Assembly: GCF_000814765.1 (NCBI RefSeq)
Contig: NZ_JWIC01000005.1
Coordinates: 434,001 to 498,000 of the forward strand
From: Pseudoalteromonas luteoviolacea
GTDB lineage: Bacteria; Pseudomonadota; Gammaproteobacteria; Enterobacterales; Alteromonadaceae
Length of the DNA stretch: 64,000 nt
Reading direction: 5' to 3'
In this document: in pieces, positions 17,926 through 26,735 of the stretch
Position numbering within the stretch: the stretch's first letter is position 1
Layout: every line of letters starts with the position of its first letter
Notes under the pieces: generated by a model
Told to the model about the DNA's origin: nothing
What the model saw: only the letters and a program-made list of their open reading frames with translations
Databases searched by the model: none
Made by a program: the position numbers and the translations under genes

Positions 17926-18066
17926 TTTACTTCGACCATAAATCATTTCTAAATAGAGTGTAAAAGATGTACCTATTTTATTTACACTCTACTTTTGATT
18001 ACAAAATTTAACTACCAAGTCACCGCTAATGCCGATATCTTGGCAAAAAAGTCGAGGGAAAATGTC

Positions 18067-18390
18067 ATGTATAAATTTCTGCTATCTATTTTGGTATTAA
18101 GTATGATGTCTGGTTGTTTATTTGTATCAAAAGAAGTGCATTATTATGATGAACAGTGCCATATTACAAAGCGCAAACATGTACTAAGCACGGAACAAAT
18201 GGCTTCGATTGGCAATTGCTCAGGTAAAGCATGTGCAATGGTTATGGCCGGTGCCGGTATCGTCTCCGCTGCAAGCCTCGTTGTATCTGGCACAGTTGTT
18301 GTAACTCAAAACACCCTCTCTTGGCTTGAGCAGAGTAAGGGATGTAAAAAACTAGACGCGACAAACCTTGAGAAAAGAAGCAAAACCTAA
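18067..18390 (+). CDS. Small lipoprotein
   Basis: About 107 residues with a lipoprotein signal (MYKFLL to MMSGC, lipid Cys about 16), a Cys-containing mature region and a Gly/Ala-rich hydrophobic stretch near 55-80 that may insert in membrane. RBS GAGGG 9 nt upstream of the ATG at 18067. The end overlaps the convergent kinase gene by 4 bp. No known family. Confidence 0.65.
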   Translation: MYKFLLSILVLSMMSGCLFVSKEVHYYDEQCHITKRKHVLSTEQMASIGNCSGKACAMVMAGAGIVSAASLVVSGTVVVTQNTLSWLEQSKGCKKLDATNLEKRSKT

Positions 18391-19679
18391 TTCGGTAAAA
18401 TAAGCTCAACCGATAACCCTCCTCTTGCTCTATTACGAATACTGATCTGACCGTTGTGTGCGTCAGTGATTTCTCGGCACAGCGCCAGTCCGAGCCCCGT
18501 TCCGCTGGATTTGGTTGAATAAAACGGCAGTAGAGCATTGGTCAACACTGCTTCACTCATGCCGGGACCTCTGTCTGAAATCGTGATTTTAATGCCTTCA
18601 TTGATTGAATAAATGCTCAGCGCTATCGCATCAGTATCAGTCCCTGACTCATGGGCGTTTTTTAACAGATTAATTAGAAGTTGCTCCAGCTGCCCTTTAT
18701 CTGCTGATATCACCTCGATATCACATGACACTGAGCATGGCCACTGCATTTGCAACGCATCCAATAAAGGAGCGATCATAATAGGCTTGATGTGTGGTGC
18801 AGGTAGCTTAGCAAACGTGCCATAACCTTGAATAAACTCACATAAATGCTCAATGCGTTCATCAATCGTGCTGAACACGCGATTGAGTCGCGCTTCATCA
18901 AGCTTTTTGGCAATGATTTTACCACTGTGCAGCATGGATGAAATGGGCCCTAGAGAGTTGTTCAACTCATGACTGATGACACGAATTACTTTTTTCCATA
19001 CAGCCACTTCTTGACGATTGAGCTCTCTGGTCAATTGTTTGAAAATAAATAAATTATGTGGCTGATTGTTCAATAACAATTTGCCGACCGTGCTGTGCCA
19101 CATTTGCTCCTCACCTACAGGCATAGTAACCGTCACTAAGCCATCAGACGCATGCTCCATGGCGTCAAAAATCTCTTTCGGTATGCCTTTTGATAGGCTA
19201 CTAAGCGACCTTCCCTCTAGTGCAGTGGCGCTGCCAATCAGTTGCTGTGCACTTGGATTGGCAAATACTATGATCCCCTTTTCATCCATTAAAAGTAAGG
19301 CCTGAGGTGCACTTTGTAGCATTTTATCCAACATCATTTCTCGTTGATAAAGCCACTGCTTTTCGTTTCGTAATTGCTTCGCGGTTTCATTGTATAAGTG
19401 ACACAAATCTCCAAAGCTGTCTTTTGACTGGTAGGCTAATTGATTCGAAAAGTCACCGTCTTTAAAGTTCAAAAGACCAATCTGAAGGGCATCCAATGCT
19501 TGTAAGAATGAGCTAAAAGATAAACGTAACAATACACAGGTAAGTATCCAGCTAGACACAGCAGTCAAAAACCATATTGACCAAGAAACAAAAAATGCCA
19601 CGGGTAAGCTCGCCAATAGCGTGCTTATGGCAATGGCGATACAGGCTTTTTTAGTTAACGCCTTTTGGGTATTTTCCAT
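18387..19679 (-). CDS. Sensor histidine kinase of the exporter operon
   Basis: About 430 residues: two N-terminal membrane helices (about 13-60), a HAMP-like linker, a PAS domain (about 125-230) with MDEKGIIVFANPSAQQL, the dimerisation helix with the phospho-acceptor His in VISHELNNSLGP, and an ATPase domain with NLLKNAHESG, DRGPGMS and GTGLGLAL. It resembles NtrY-type kinases. Its ATG overlaps the stop of the response-regulator gene (ATGA), so the two are translationally coupled. It is the last gene of the exporter operon. The stimulus is unknown but is probably a substrate or membrane stress handled by the exporter. Confidence 0.9.
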   Translation of the reverse strand: MENTQKALTKKACIAIAISTLLASLPVAFFVSWSIWFLTAVSSWILTCVLLRLSFSSFLQALDALQIGLLNFKDGDFSNQLAYQSKDSFGDLCHLYNETAKQLRNEKQWLYQREMMLDKMLQSAPQALLLMDEKGIIVFANPSAQQLIGSATALEGRSLSSLSKGIPKEIFDAMEHASDGLVTVTMPVGEEQMWHSTVGKLLLNNQPHNLFIFKQLTRELNRQEVAVWKKVIRVISHELNNSLGPISSMLHSGKIIAKKLDEARLNRVFSTIDERIEHLCEFIQGYGTFAKLPAPHIKPIMIAPLLDALQMQWPCSVSCDIEVISADKGQLEQLLINLLKNAHESGTDTDAIALSIYSINEGIKITISDRGPGMSEAVLTNALLPFYSTKSSGTGLGLALCREITDAHNGQISIRNRARGGLSVELILPN

Positions 19680-21010
19680 CAATAGTCGATTCCGTGCTTT
19701 TGCAAACGCCGATATAAAGCTTGGCGACTCATACCAAACTGTCTCGCTACCTTGGCTATCACCCCTTCGCATTGATGCATTGCCTGCTGTAATTCTTGCT
19801 TTGAAGGTTCATAATTTTTTATTGGCGCAGACTGTGTCTGAACTTGGATTAGGCCAAAATCTGCGGCATCTAACTCGCCTTGTGGCTTTAAAACGCCAGC
19901 TCGCTTACAGGCGTTTTCAAGTTCCCTCACATTACCTGGCCAACTGTGGGCACAAAGCGCTTTTTCCGCGCTCAATGACAACACTCTTTCTGGTAAGAAG
20001 TGATTTACCAAAGGGATGATGTCATCTGTTCTTTGCTTTAAGCTAGGTAGATTAATCTCAATCACATTTAATCGATAATATAAGTCTTCACGAAAACGTC
20101 CAGCAGCAATATCATTTAATAATTGCGCATTGGTTGCCGATATAACGCGTACATTTACCTTGCGTGTTTCAACCGAGCCAAGCCGTTCAAACTCACCAGT
20201 TTGCAACACACGAAGCAGTTTCATCTGGCCTGATAACGGCAGGTTACCAATCTCATCTAAAAATAATGTGCCGCCATCGGCAGCTTCAAATCGACCTATG
20301 CGCTGCTTATTCGCCCCTGTATAAGCGCCCGCTTCTGCGCCAAATAATTCAGCTTCAATCAGGCTATCAGGCAAAGCCCCTGCGTTTACACGAATAAAAG
20401 GCTGATTGACTAACCGAGAGTTTGCTTGAATGATTTCGGCGACCTTTTCTTTACCACTGCCATTTGCGCCTGTAATAAGTACCGACACATCCGACTTGGC
20501 TACTTGCAGTGCCATTTCAACAGCGCGCTGCATCGCAACGCTTTTATATATTAAGCCGCATAATTGCGCATCTGCGTTAAAGTCCGCCCGCTCTTGTGCT
20601 TGACGATGGAGTTGCTGACTATCTTGGCTGGCTTTGCCAAGAGCAATGAGATTAGCGACACTTATCAGCAGCTTTTCATCATTCCAAGGCTTTGCCAGAT
20701 AATCCGCAGCGCCCGCCTTGACTAAAGAGATAGCCATCTCCAGCTCTGTCCACGCCGTTAAAAGGATAATGGGCAAATTAGGATTGAGAGTGCGAAGCTG
20801 ATAAAACAGCGCTTTGCCCTCCTCACCAGAGGTCGTATCCGCAGAAAAATTCATATCTTGAATGGCTAAATCAATGCGCTGATAACGCACAATTTGCTCC
20901 GCTTCAAAAGAAGATGAAGCAAGCGCCACTTGATAGTCATGTAGTTCAAAAAGTAGTGACAATGACTGCAAAACCGCAGGATTATCATCAATGATCAGTA
21001 TTTTATCCAT
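19679..21010 (-). CDS. NtrC-type sigma54 response regulator
   Basis: This 443-residue protein has a receiver domain (about 1-120; Asp8, Asp9, phospho-acceptor Asp52 and Lys in LAKPW), an AAA+ domain with the Walker A variant GANGSGKE, the sigma54 loop GAYTGA (Tyr instead of the commoner Phe) and FLDEIGNLP, and a C-terminal Fis-like helix-turn-helix (VARQFGMSRQALYRRLQ). It follows the permease genes and overlaps the kinase. A likely target is the operon's own promoter, where two GC-rich palindromes lie upstream. Confidence 0.92.
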   Translation of the reverse strand: MDKILIIDDNPAVLQSLSLLFELHDYQVALASSSFEAEQIVRYQRIDLAIQDMNFSADTTSGEEGKALFYQLRTLNPNLPIILLTAWTELEMAISLVKAGAADYLAKPWNDEKLLISVANLIALGKASQDSQQLHRQAQERADFNADAQLCGLIYKSVAMQRAVEMALQVAKSDVSVLITGANGSGKEKVAEIIQANSRLVNQPFIRVNAGALPDSLIEAELFGAEAGAYTGANKQRIGRFEAADGGTLFLDEIGNLPLSGQMKLLRVLQTGEFERLGSVETRKVNVRVISATNAQLLNDIAAGRFREDLYYRLNVIEINLPSLKQRTDDIIPLVNHFLPERVLSLSAEKALCAHSWPGNVRELENACKRAGVLKPQGELDAADFGLIQVQTQSAPIKNYEPSKQELQQAMHQCEGVIAKVARQFGMSRQALYRRLQKHGIDY

Positions 21011-21071
21011 GTGCTTATTTTTATTATGTTACACCCCAATGAGTGTAACATAATATCGTTCCGGCTTTACT

Positions 21072-22274
21072 TTAAATACTGCGTGTCGCGACACTTGGCG
21101 AAATATTCGCCGCACGCTGAGCTGGCACAAATACCGCAACCAAACTCATCACTATCATCGCTATCGCTGTTAATAGAATAGACATCCCCTCTAGAGGTGG
21201 CACATCATAAATACCCATTAACTTTCGTCCAAGCAACAATGCACCGACAACACCTATCAACATACCAAGCGAGGTCACCACCATATTCTCCAATAAAAAA
21301 TGCTTGAAGATGGTTGATTTTCGAGCGCCTAACGCACGCCTTGTACCTATCTGTTTGGTGCGCTTGCTGATATTAAAATGTGTTAGGCCAAAAATACCGA
21401 GTGCCGTAATGACCCCTAAAAAGACCACTATCGAGATAAGCATCTTGATCATCAACCTATCACTGGCATAGGTATCGGCTTTTGATTTATCCAGTGCTTT
21501 AACATCCATAACCACGCGTCCACGACTTAATTCCAATAGCAGAGGTTCAATCTTGTTCATGACTTCTGCACGTTGGTGCTCTGTTGTCTTAACAACAAAC
21601 TTCTGATATGCCGTGCTGTCTTGCAATGGTAGAAGCACCAAATTGTCGGCAATGTTTGATTTAGGCCACTGACTTTTAATGGTATCAATAATACCGATAA
21701 CTTTAGCCGCATTGTTGCCACTATATATGGTTTCGTTTAAACCCTTGCCTTCCCCAAATAGCGCATTGGCCACAGCTCTGCTCACAATAGCAACGGTTGG
21801 ATACTCTTTTTTTCTATCATACACAACGTCGTTTTCGGTAAAGTTGCGACCTTCAGTTACCTCAAGCCCCAGAGCACCGATCAAGGTATGATTGCCATAT
21901 AGGTAACCTGAATCCACAGACTTACCTTTGAGTTCATCAGGATCCGTACTGAGCGCCCAAGCCCCGCCGCTTCGAGTCAATGGCACCGAACTCACCGCCA
22001 ACGCCTCTATCACCCCAGGTAGATCTTTTAATTTTTGAATATCTTCATCAAACTGCTTTGCCTTATCAATGCGCTTATCATACGTCACAACAAGGTATGA
22101 AATAATACTTTGCTCATCGTAACCCGTTTGCTGATTCATCTTTTCCAATCTGTCGAACACAATCGACATGGCATTACTGACCAGTGCAAGCGTAATTGCG
22201 ATTTGTAATACTAACAATATCGCCCCTGTTTTAGAGCGCTTTAATGCACTTAATATCGGTTTAATTTCTGACAT
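21072..22274 (-). CDS. ABC exporter permease, MacB/FtsX type (second)
   Basis: About 400 residues: an N-terminal membrane helix, a large periplasmic MacB-like core domain (about 45-270) and three C-terminal helices with the FtsX signature (TKQIGTRRALGARKSTIFKH). It probably dimerises with the preceding permease to form an asymmetric mechanotransmitter. The ATG at 22274 is chosen because AAGGAG is 8 nt upstream; the GTG three codons earlier overlaps that site. It sits 13 bp after the first permease and 61 bp before the response regulator. Confidence 0.9.
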   Translation of the reverse strand: MSEIKPILSALKRSKTGAILLVLQIAITLALVSNAMSIVFDRLEKMNQQTGYDEQSIISYLVVTYDKRIDKAKQFDEDIQKLKDLPGVIEALAVSSVPLTRSGGAWALSTDPDELKGKSVDSGYLYGNHTLIGALGLEVTEGRNFTENDVVYDRKKEYPTVAIVSRAVANALFGEGKGLNETIYSGNNAAKVIGIIDTIKSQWPKSNIADNLVLLPLQDSTAYQKFVVKTTEHQRAEVMNKIEPLLLELSRGRVVMDVKALDKSKADTYASDRLMIKMLISIVVFLGVITALGIFGLTHFNISKRTKQIGTRRALGARKSTIFKHFLLENMVVTSLGMLIGVVGALLLGRKLMGIYDVPPLEGMSILLTAIAMIVMSLVAVFVPAQRAANISPSVATRSI

Positions 22275-22287
22275 ATTCCGCACTCCT

Positions 22288-23601
22288 TTACTGTACTTTT
22301 AAATGTGTTGCTGGAGAGGTTTTACACACCACCCAAGCTGGAAATAACCCTGCAATTAAGCAAGCTAAGATGGAGATAACTGGAGCAACCAGCAGCATTT
22401 TCCAATCCATTATCGCGATTAAGTCATACCCGCTCATAGTACCTCGAATGCCAGCAAGGCCGACTTGGGCCAGCAATACCCCCACAATTGAACCAAGCAG
22501 CCCAAGTAATGCGACCTCAACTAAATGCTGACTAAATATCTGTGTTTTACTGGCACCAAGTGCACGTCTAACCCCTGCATCCGGTGCGCGTTTCATAAAT
22601 TTTGCCAGCAACAGACCTAAAATATTGGCGACGCACACAGCCAAAAACATAAAGCTCAAACCGACAAGGATTTTATTGTCTGAGCTAACTACATAGTTAT
22701 ATTCCAGCCACTGCGGCACCGTTTTAAGATTGTAATCAAGCGCCTTTCTATTGAATCGGCCAAGCTTTTGCTGCTCTGTCATATAATCCATGACGAATTG
22801 CCCATACATGCGCTTTTGCGATTCTGAATCAAACTCGACCCAAAATTGCAACCATACGTTTTCCGAGTTTAAAAAGTCCTCAAATGAATCAATATCCTCA
22901 CTTTTCCAGCCATTGGTGTTGCCCCAGCTTGGCACCTTGTACGCTTCGATATGAGTAAAAGGCACAAATACTTGCTCCGACGCCTCAAAAGGATCATTAT
23001 TTACATCGTAGAATTTAACTGTGGGCTGAAAAGTTTTTGTTACGCCAACCACTTCATGTAGGCGTTCACCTAAATATATTGACTCTCCAAGCACATCTGT
23101 TTTTCCAAACAGCTTTTTTGCGAGATCTTCACTTATCACAGCAACCAGTGCAGCTTGCTCACTTTGAGACGCACTCCATACATTACCGTGCAAAAAAGGC
23201 ACATCAAACAGTTCAAAAAAGTGGCGACTGGTTACCCGTAAACTCTGAATAAAGGGCACACTGTCAGGTCTGTCAATGTGCACAGCAGCGCCGGACTTGA
23301 CCATAGCGACCCGTTTTTCCTGCGGTGAGTTTTCGAGTAAATATTTGGCATCCGGATAAGTTAACTGCAAAGGCACATCATCTTCTGTCCGCCATGTATA
23401 GCCATCATCTAGTATTTGCAATTGTACAGCGTGTAACTTGTCACTTTTGTGTGCAATGGGGTCTGCACTCATCATGTGATAAACGGAGAGTGTCGTCATA
23501 GTGACGCCGATACCTATGCCAATAGCGATAATCATCAACATACTGACAAACGGTGTTTGCTTGATATTTCGCCAAGCCAAATCACAATAATGTAGCAACA
23601 T
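22288..23601 (-). CDS. ABC exporter permease, MacB/FtsX type (first)
   Basis: This 437-residue permease has the same layout as its neighbour: one N-terminal helix (about 18-40), a periplasmic domain and three C-terminal helices with APDAGVRRALGASKTQIFSQ. Its start follows the stop of the ATPase gene by 1 bp, with AGGGGCTTAAT as ribosome site. Two different permeases per ATPase indicate a heterodimeric exporter, as in many MacB-like efflux or peptide export systems. Confidence 0.9.
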   Translation of the reverse strand: MLLHYCDLAWRNIKQTPFVSMLMIIAIGIGIGVTMTTLSVYHMMSADPIAHKSDKLHAVQLQILDDGYTWRTEDDVPLQLTYPDAKYLLENSPQEKRVAMVKSGAAVHIDRPDSVPFIQSLRVTSRHFFELFDVPFLHGNVWSASQSEQAALVAVISEDLAKKLFGKTDVLGESIYLGERLHEVVGVTKTFQPTVKFYDVNNDPFEASEQVFVPFTHIEAYKVPSWGNTNGWKSEDIDSFEDFLNSENVWLQFWVEFDSESQKRMYGQFVMDYMTEQQKLGRFNRKALDYNLKTVPQWLEYNYVVSSDNKILVGLSFMFLAVCVANILGLLLAKFMKRAPDAGVRRALGASKTQIFSQHLVEVALLGLLGSIVGVLLAQVGLAGIRGTMSGYDLIAIMDWKMLLVAPVISILACLIAGLFPAWVVCKTSPATHLKVQ

Positions 23602-23602
23602 A

Positions 23603-24325
23603 TTAAGCCCCTACTGTTTTGCCGGTTGTCTCGCGCGCCACATGCCCACCTTGATAAAGCGTAAAGTCAGCAACCTGCCCATCTACAATCTGAATATTTC
23701 GTGGTGTTCTTCTAGCAAGCTCTTGGTCGTGCGTCACCATCACAATGGTGGTACCGGATTGATTTAACTCTTCAAGCAATGTCATGACTTGTCTTGCCAT
23801 TAAGCTATCCAGGTTACCAGTTGGCTCATCAGCGAGTAAAAAGCGCGGCTCTCCTGCCAATGCACGTGCAATTGCAACACGCTGCTGTTGCCCACCGGAG
23901 AGCTGCTGAGGCAAGTGACGCGCTCGACCTGCTAAGCCCACTTGCTCAAGGCATTGTTCAACACGCTTTTTGCGCTCTTTAGCCTTAATGCCGCGATAGC
24001 GCAAAGGCACTTCAATGTTTTCAAACAAATCCAGATCAGGGATGAGATTGAAGCCTTGGAAAATAAATCCTATTTTTTGATTACGTAAATCTGAGCGCTG
24101 ATTATCATTGAGTTTACCGATATCAATGCCATCTAAGGTATATTGACCTGATGAGTATGGCTCTAGGAGACCTGCAATATTCAAAAACGTTGTTTTACCA
24201 GAACCTGATGGCCCCGTAACCGCAATAAACTCGCCTTCTTCAACAGTTAAATTAAACTCTCTCAGTGCCTGTGTTTGAACCATTTCAGTTTGGTAAAGCT
24301 TTCCAATATTTTGCATACGTAGCAT
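23603..24325 (-). CDS. ABC exporter ATPase (MacB/LolD type)
   Basis: This 240-residue nucleotide-binding protein has Walker A GPSGSGKT, the Q-loop in [10 protein letters not shown], signature LSGGQQQR, Walker [13 protein letters not shown] and the switch His in VMVTHDQEL. It powers the two MacB/FtsX-type permeases that follow. RBS AAGGAA 8 nt before ATG; 18 bp after the adaptor gene. Confidence 0.95.
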   Translation of the reverse strand: MLRMQNIGKLYQTEMVQTQALREFNLTVEEGEFIAVTGPSGSGKTTFLNIAGLLEPYSSGQYTLDGIDIGKLNDNQRSDLRNQKIGFIFQGFNLIPDLDLFENIEVPLRYRGIKAKERKKRVEQCLEQVGLAGRARHLPQQLSGGQQQRVAIARALAGEPRFLLADEPTGNLDSLMARQVMTLLEELNQSGTTIVMVTHDQELARRTPRNIQIVDGQVADFTLYQGGHVARETTGKTVGA

Positions 24326-24343
24326 GATATGTTTCCTTTATTT

Positions 24344-25603
24344 TTATCTAATTAGCACTGAGTCAGCATTGCTGAACGCATCATAGCCAGAGATGATGAT
24401 TTCGTCACCTTCTTGTAGACCTGTGATGATCTCAATGTCTTTTAAACTGCTTGAACCTGTTGATATTTCAACCCGCTCGGCAAAATTGTCGCGCAATCGA
24501 TAAGCGAAGTAGCCGCCATTATTTAAAAATGGGCCACGCCTTACTGTCAGTACGTTTTCTTTATTTTCTAATTGAATACGGGCATGCACACGTTGGTTTT
24601 GGCGAATGCCCGTAATATCTTGATTGGTAAACTTGACTCTTGCGGTCACTTCACGATCGCTCACTTCAGGCGAGATGGCACTCAGTTGACCCACAAACTC
24701 TGTTGCTCCGATACGCATCAATACGGTCATTTCTAGTCCCAGCTCATTGGCATAACTTTCAGGCACTCTCAGTTCAGCTTCATAAGCAGATAGATCAACT
24801 AATGTCATCAGCGGATGGTTTTGGTTGACCGCAGCTTTATTTTGCACCAACAAATTACCTACGATGCCATCCACCGTGGCACGCACTTTTAAATTGGTAA
24901 CGCGCCGTTTTATTTCCTCTACCACCAGCGCCTGTCTATCAAAGCGACTCTTTGCAGAAGCAAGTTCGAATTTGAGGGTGTCGTTGCCTATATCGGCCTC
25001 TTTCTGCGCATGGGAAAAGTTAACTTTTGCTTTGGCGTAATCATCCTGCGCTTGCTCTAAATCAATTTGGCTAATTAAGCTAGATTGAATTGACAGCTGA
25101 GCACGGCGGTTTTCACGCTCGGCAGCCTCAAGCGACACTTTTGCCAAATCTAGGGACTTTTCAAGGGCCAGCGCTTGACGACGCGCTTCTAACTGCTGCC
25201 TCTGCCATTCGCTTTCAAGACGTGACAACTCCGATTCTTGCTGCTTGAGCTCACTACTCAACTCAGGGCTGTGTAACTGTGCAACAAGCTGCCCCGCTTT
25301 AACACTATCACCTGCACTGACATATAAAGTCGCCACGCCGACTTCAGGGCTATATACAGTCGGTGCATGTGCTGCAACAATTCGCCCATGTGCACCAATC
25401 TCTCTTATCAACGTGTCAATTTGAACAGTTGCGATATCAAGCTGTGCTTTATCTACCGAACGCTGTGCTTGTGGCGATATAAATAACCACACTATTGTCA
25501 ATATGAGCACGGCTATCCCCGCAGCTCCCCACACTGACTTGCGCTGAAAAAATGCTCTGCGCTCTGGCACATATTGATCCTGTCCACTGGTATCTTTAAT
25601 CAT
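24344..25603 (-). CDS. Membrane fusion protein of the ABC exporter
   Basis: This 419-residue HlyD/MacA-like periplasmic adaptor has a short cytoplasmic tail, one membrane helix (about 24-44), a lipoyl half-motif (SAGDSVKAGQLVAQL), a long alpha-helical hairpin (about 115-235, Gln/Glu/Arg-rich coiled coil), the second lipoyl half and a beta-barrel/membrane-proximal domain. It is the first gene of the six-gene operon. No TolC-type outer membrane gene is nearby, so the complex would use a porin encoded elsewhere. Confidence 0.92.
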   Translation of the reverse strand: MIKDTSGQDQYVPERRAFFQRKSVWGAAGIAVLILTIVWLFISPQAQRSVDKAQLDIATVQIDTLIREIGAHGRIVAAHAPTVYSPEVGVATLYVSAGDSVKAGQLVAQLHSPELSSELKQQESELSRLESEWQRQQLEARRQALALEKSLDLAKVSLEAAERENRRAQLSIQSSLISQIDLEQAQDDYAKAKVNFSHAQKEADIGNDTLKFELASAKSRFDRQALVVEEIKRRVTNLKVRATVDGIVGNLLVQNKAAVNQNHPLMTLVDLSAYEAELRVPESYANELGLEMTVLMRIGATEFVGQLSAISPEVSDREVTARVKFTNQDITGIRQNQRVHARIQLENKENVLTVRRGPFLNNGGYFAYRLRDNFAERVEISTGSSSLKDIEIITGLQEGDEIIISGYDAFSNADSVLIR

Positions 25604-25639
25604 CTTAGCCTCTCGATTTATCCTAGTGGACCAAGTGAT

Positions 25640-25655
25640 ACCAATAACATGCCAA
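25640..25655 (-). promoter_or_regulatory. Possible sigma54 promoter of the exporter operon
   Basis: On the minus strand TTGGCATGTTATTGGT has a good -24 element (TTGGCA) but an imperfect -12 element (TGGT rather than TTGC). A start near 25629 would leave a leader of about 26 nt. The location relative to the palindromes fits activation by the operon's own NtrC-type regulator. Confidence 0.4.
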
Positions 25656-25707
25656 AAATAAACTGCTGAATATTATATACTTTTTGTTTTTATTGTTATT
25701 TAAAAGC

Positions 25708-25740
25708 GTCCGCGGACAGAAAATGTGTCCGCAGCGGACA
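25708..25740. promoter_or_regulatory. Paired palindromes, likely activator sites for the NtrC-type regulator
   Basis: GTCCGCGGAC (25708-25717) and TGTCCGCAGCGGACA (25726-25740) are both perfect palindromes with the same half-site. Their centres are about 20.5 bp apart, about two helical turns, and about 80-105 bp upstream of the proposed start. This is the usual layout for sigma54 enhancer sites. They also lie upstream of the divergent phosphatase gene. Confidence 0.6.
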
Positions 25741-25853
25741 GGTTGGTGTAATACGATAAATTTATGGCGTAGCAATAGATGTAAGCCACTAAAGGTGCAG
25801 TTAGAATGAGAACAAGATATAGTAATAGATAGAAAAAAATGACAGGAAGCCCG

Positions 25854-26327
25854 ATGCGTACACTATTTATAATACTCGTTTTTTTACTCAGCTTTTCAAG
25901 CTTAGCAATGCCGGAAAATATCATACTTGTTCGCCATGCCGAAAAACAAAAAGGTGTCGACCCGAGTTTAACTCAACAGGGAATTCAACGCGCAAAAATA
26001 ATCGCACAAATGATGTTGCCCTATGAACCTACTAAACTTTACTCCACAAATTACAATCGTACAAAAGCCACATTGGCACCGCTTGCAGACTTAATTGACA
26101 CACACATTTCACTTTACAATCCAGGTAGGCTTGATGAATTTGCCCATATGCTAAAAAAGCAGACGGGAACAATCATCGTTGCGGGCCATAGCAATACCAC
26201 ACCGGTTCTAGTGAAACATTTAACAGGTCGAGACGTCGAAATAGCGGAAGATGAATTTGATAAGGTATTTGTTGTCACATTTGAAGGTGAGATGGCTAAA
26301 TTAAAGATCCATAGCTCAAATCAGTAA
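25854..26327 (+). CDS. Exported histidine phosphatase family protein
   Basis: About 157 residues with an N-terminal signal peptide (ending near LAM). The phosphohistidine motif LVRHAEK, the second-Arg segment NYNRTKATL and the second His in AGHSNTTP place it in the histidine phosphatase superfamily. The ATG at 25854 has AGGAAG 6 nt upstream; the in-frame ATG at 25839 has none. It is probably a periplasmic phosphatase; substrate unknown. It is divergent from the exporter operon. Confidence 0.85.
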   Translation: MRTLFIILVFLLSFSSLAMPENIILVRHAEKQKGVDPSLTQQGIQRAKIIAQMMLPYEPTKLYSTNYNRTKATLAPLADLIDTHISLYNPGRLDEFAHMLKKQTGTIIVAGHSNTTPVLVKHLTGRDVEIAEDEFDKVFVVTFEGEMAKLKIHSSNQ

Positions 26328-26472
26328 GCAATACCTAAACCCACCCCTAATCGCTGTGTAATAATGTGTAATGTTTACGCAGCCACAATCTCTATATAGT
26401 GTACCCATCACTTTGTAGAGCAGTCATATTAATTCACTGCATCGACTTATACAAAAATGGAGTACCTAAGAC

Positions 26473-26667
26473 ATGTCTTTCATTTCACCACCAGGCTCTT
26501 ATAAATCGAGTTGTCGTAATATCCATTTTGAGGGCATTCCCGGTGAGGAAGACTGCTATATCATCGCGTTATGTCAAAAAGAAGATGGCAGCTGGGTTGA
26601 AAGCAGACTCAAGTATGATATCGCCAATATCAACGGCAAGCTCACATGGGCGCCAGATAGAAAGTAA
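26473..26667 (+). CDS. Single-repeat cyanovirin-N homology (CVNH) protein
   Basis: This 64-residue protein, about one half of a normal CVNH domain, has no signal peptide. The repeat pattern GSYKSSCRNIHFEG ... ALCQKEDGSWVESRL ... IANINGKLTW matches one of the two tandem repeats of cyanovirin-type lectins, including the Cys pair that forms the family disulphide. Normal members are about 100 residues with two repeats; here only one is encoded, so a dimer would be needed to rebuild the fold. Carbohydrate binding is inferred from the family. Confidence 0.75.
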   Translation: MSFISPPGSYKSSCRNIHFEGIPGEEDCYIIALCQKEDGSWVESRLKYDIANINGKLTWAPDRK

Positions 26668-26735
26668 TATTCCCTTTTATAAACACATGCATTTCTATGT
26701 CGATACCGGGTCTAGGCATGGACCCTTTTTTCCCC

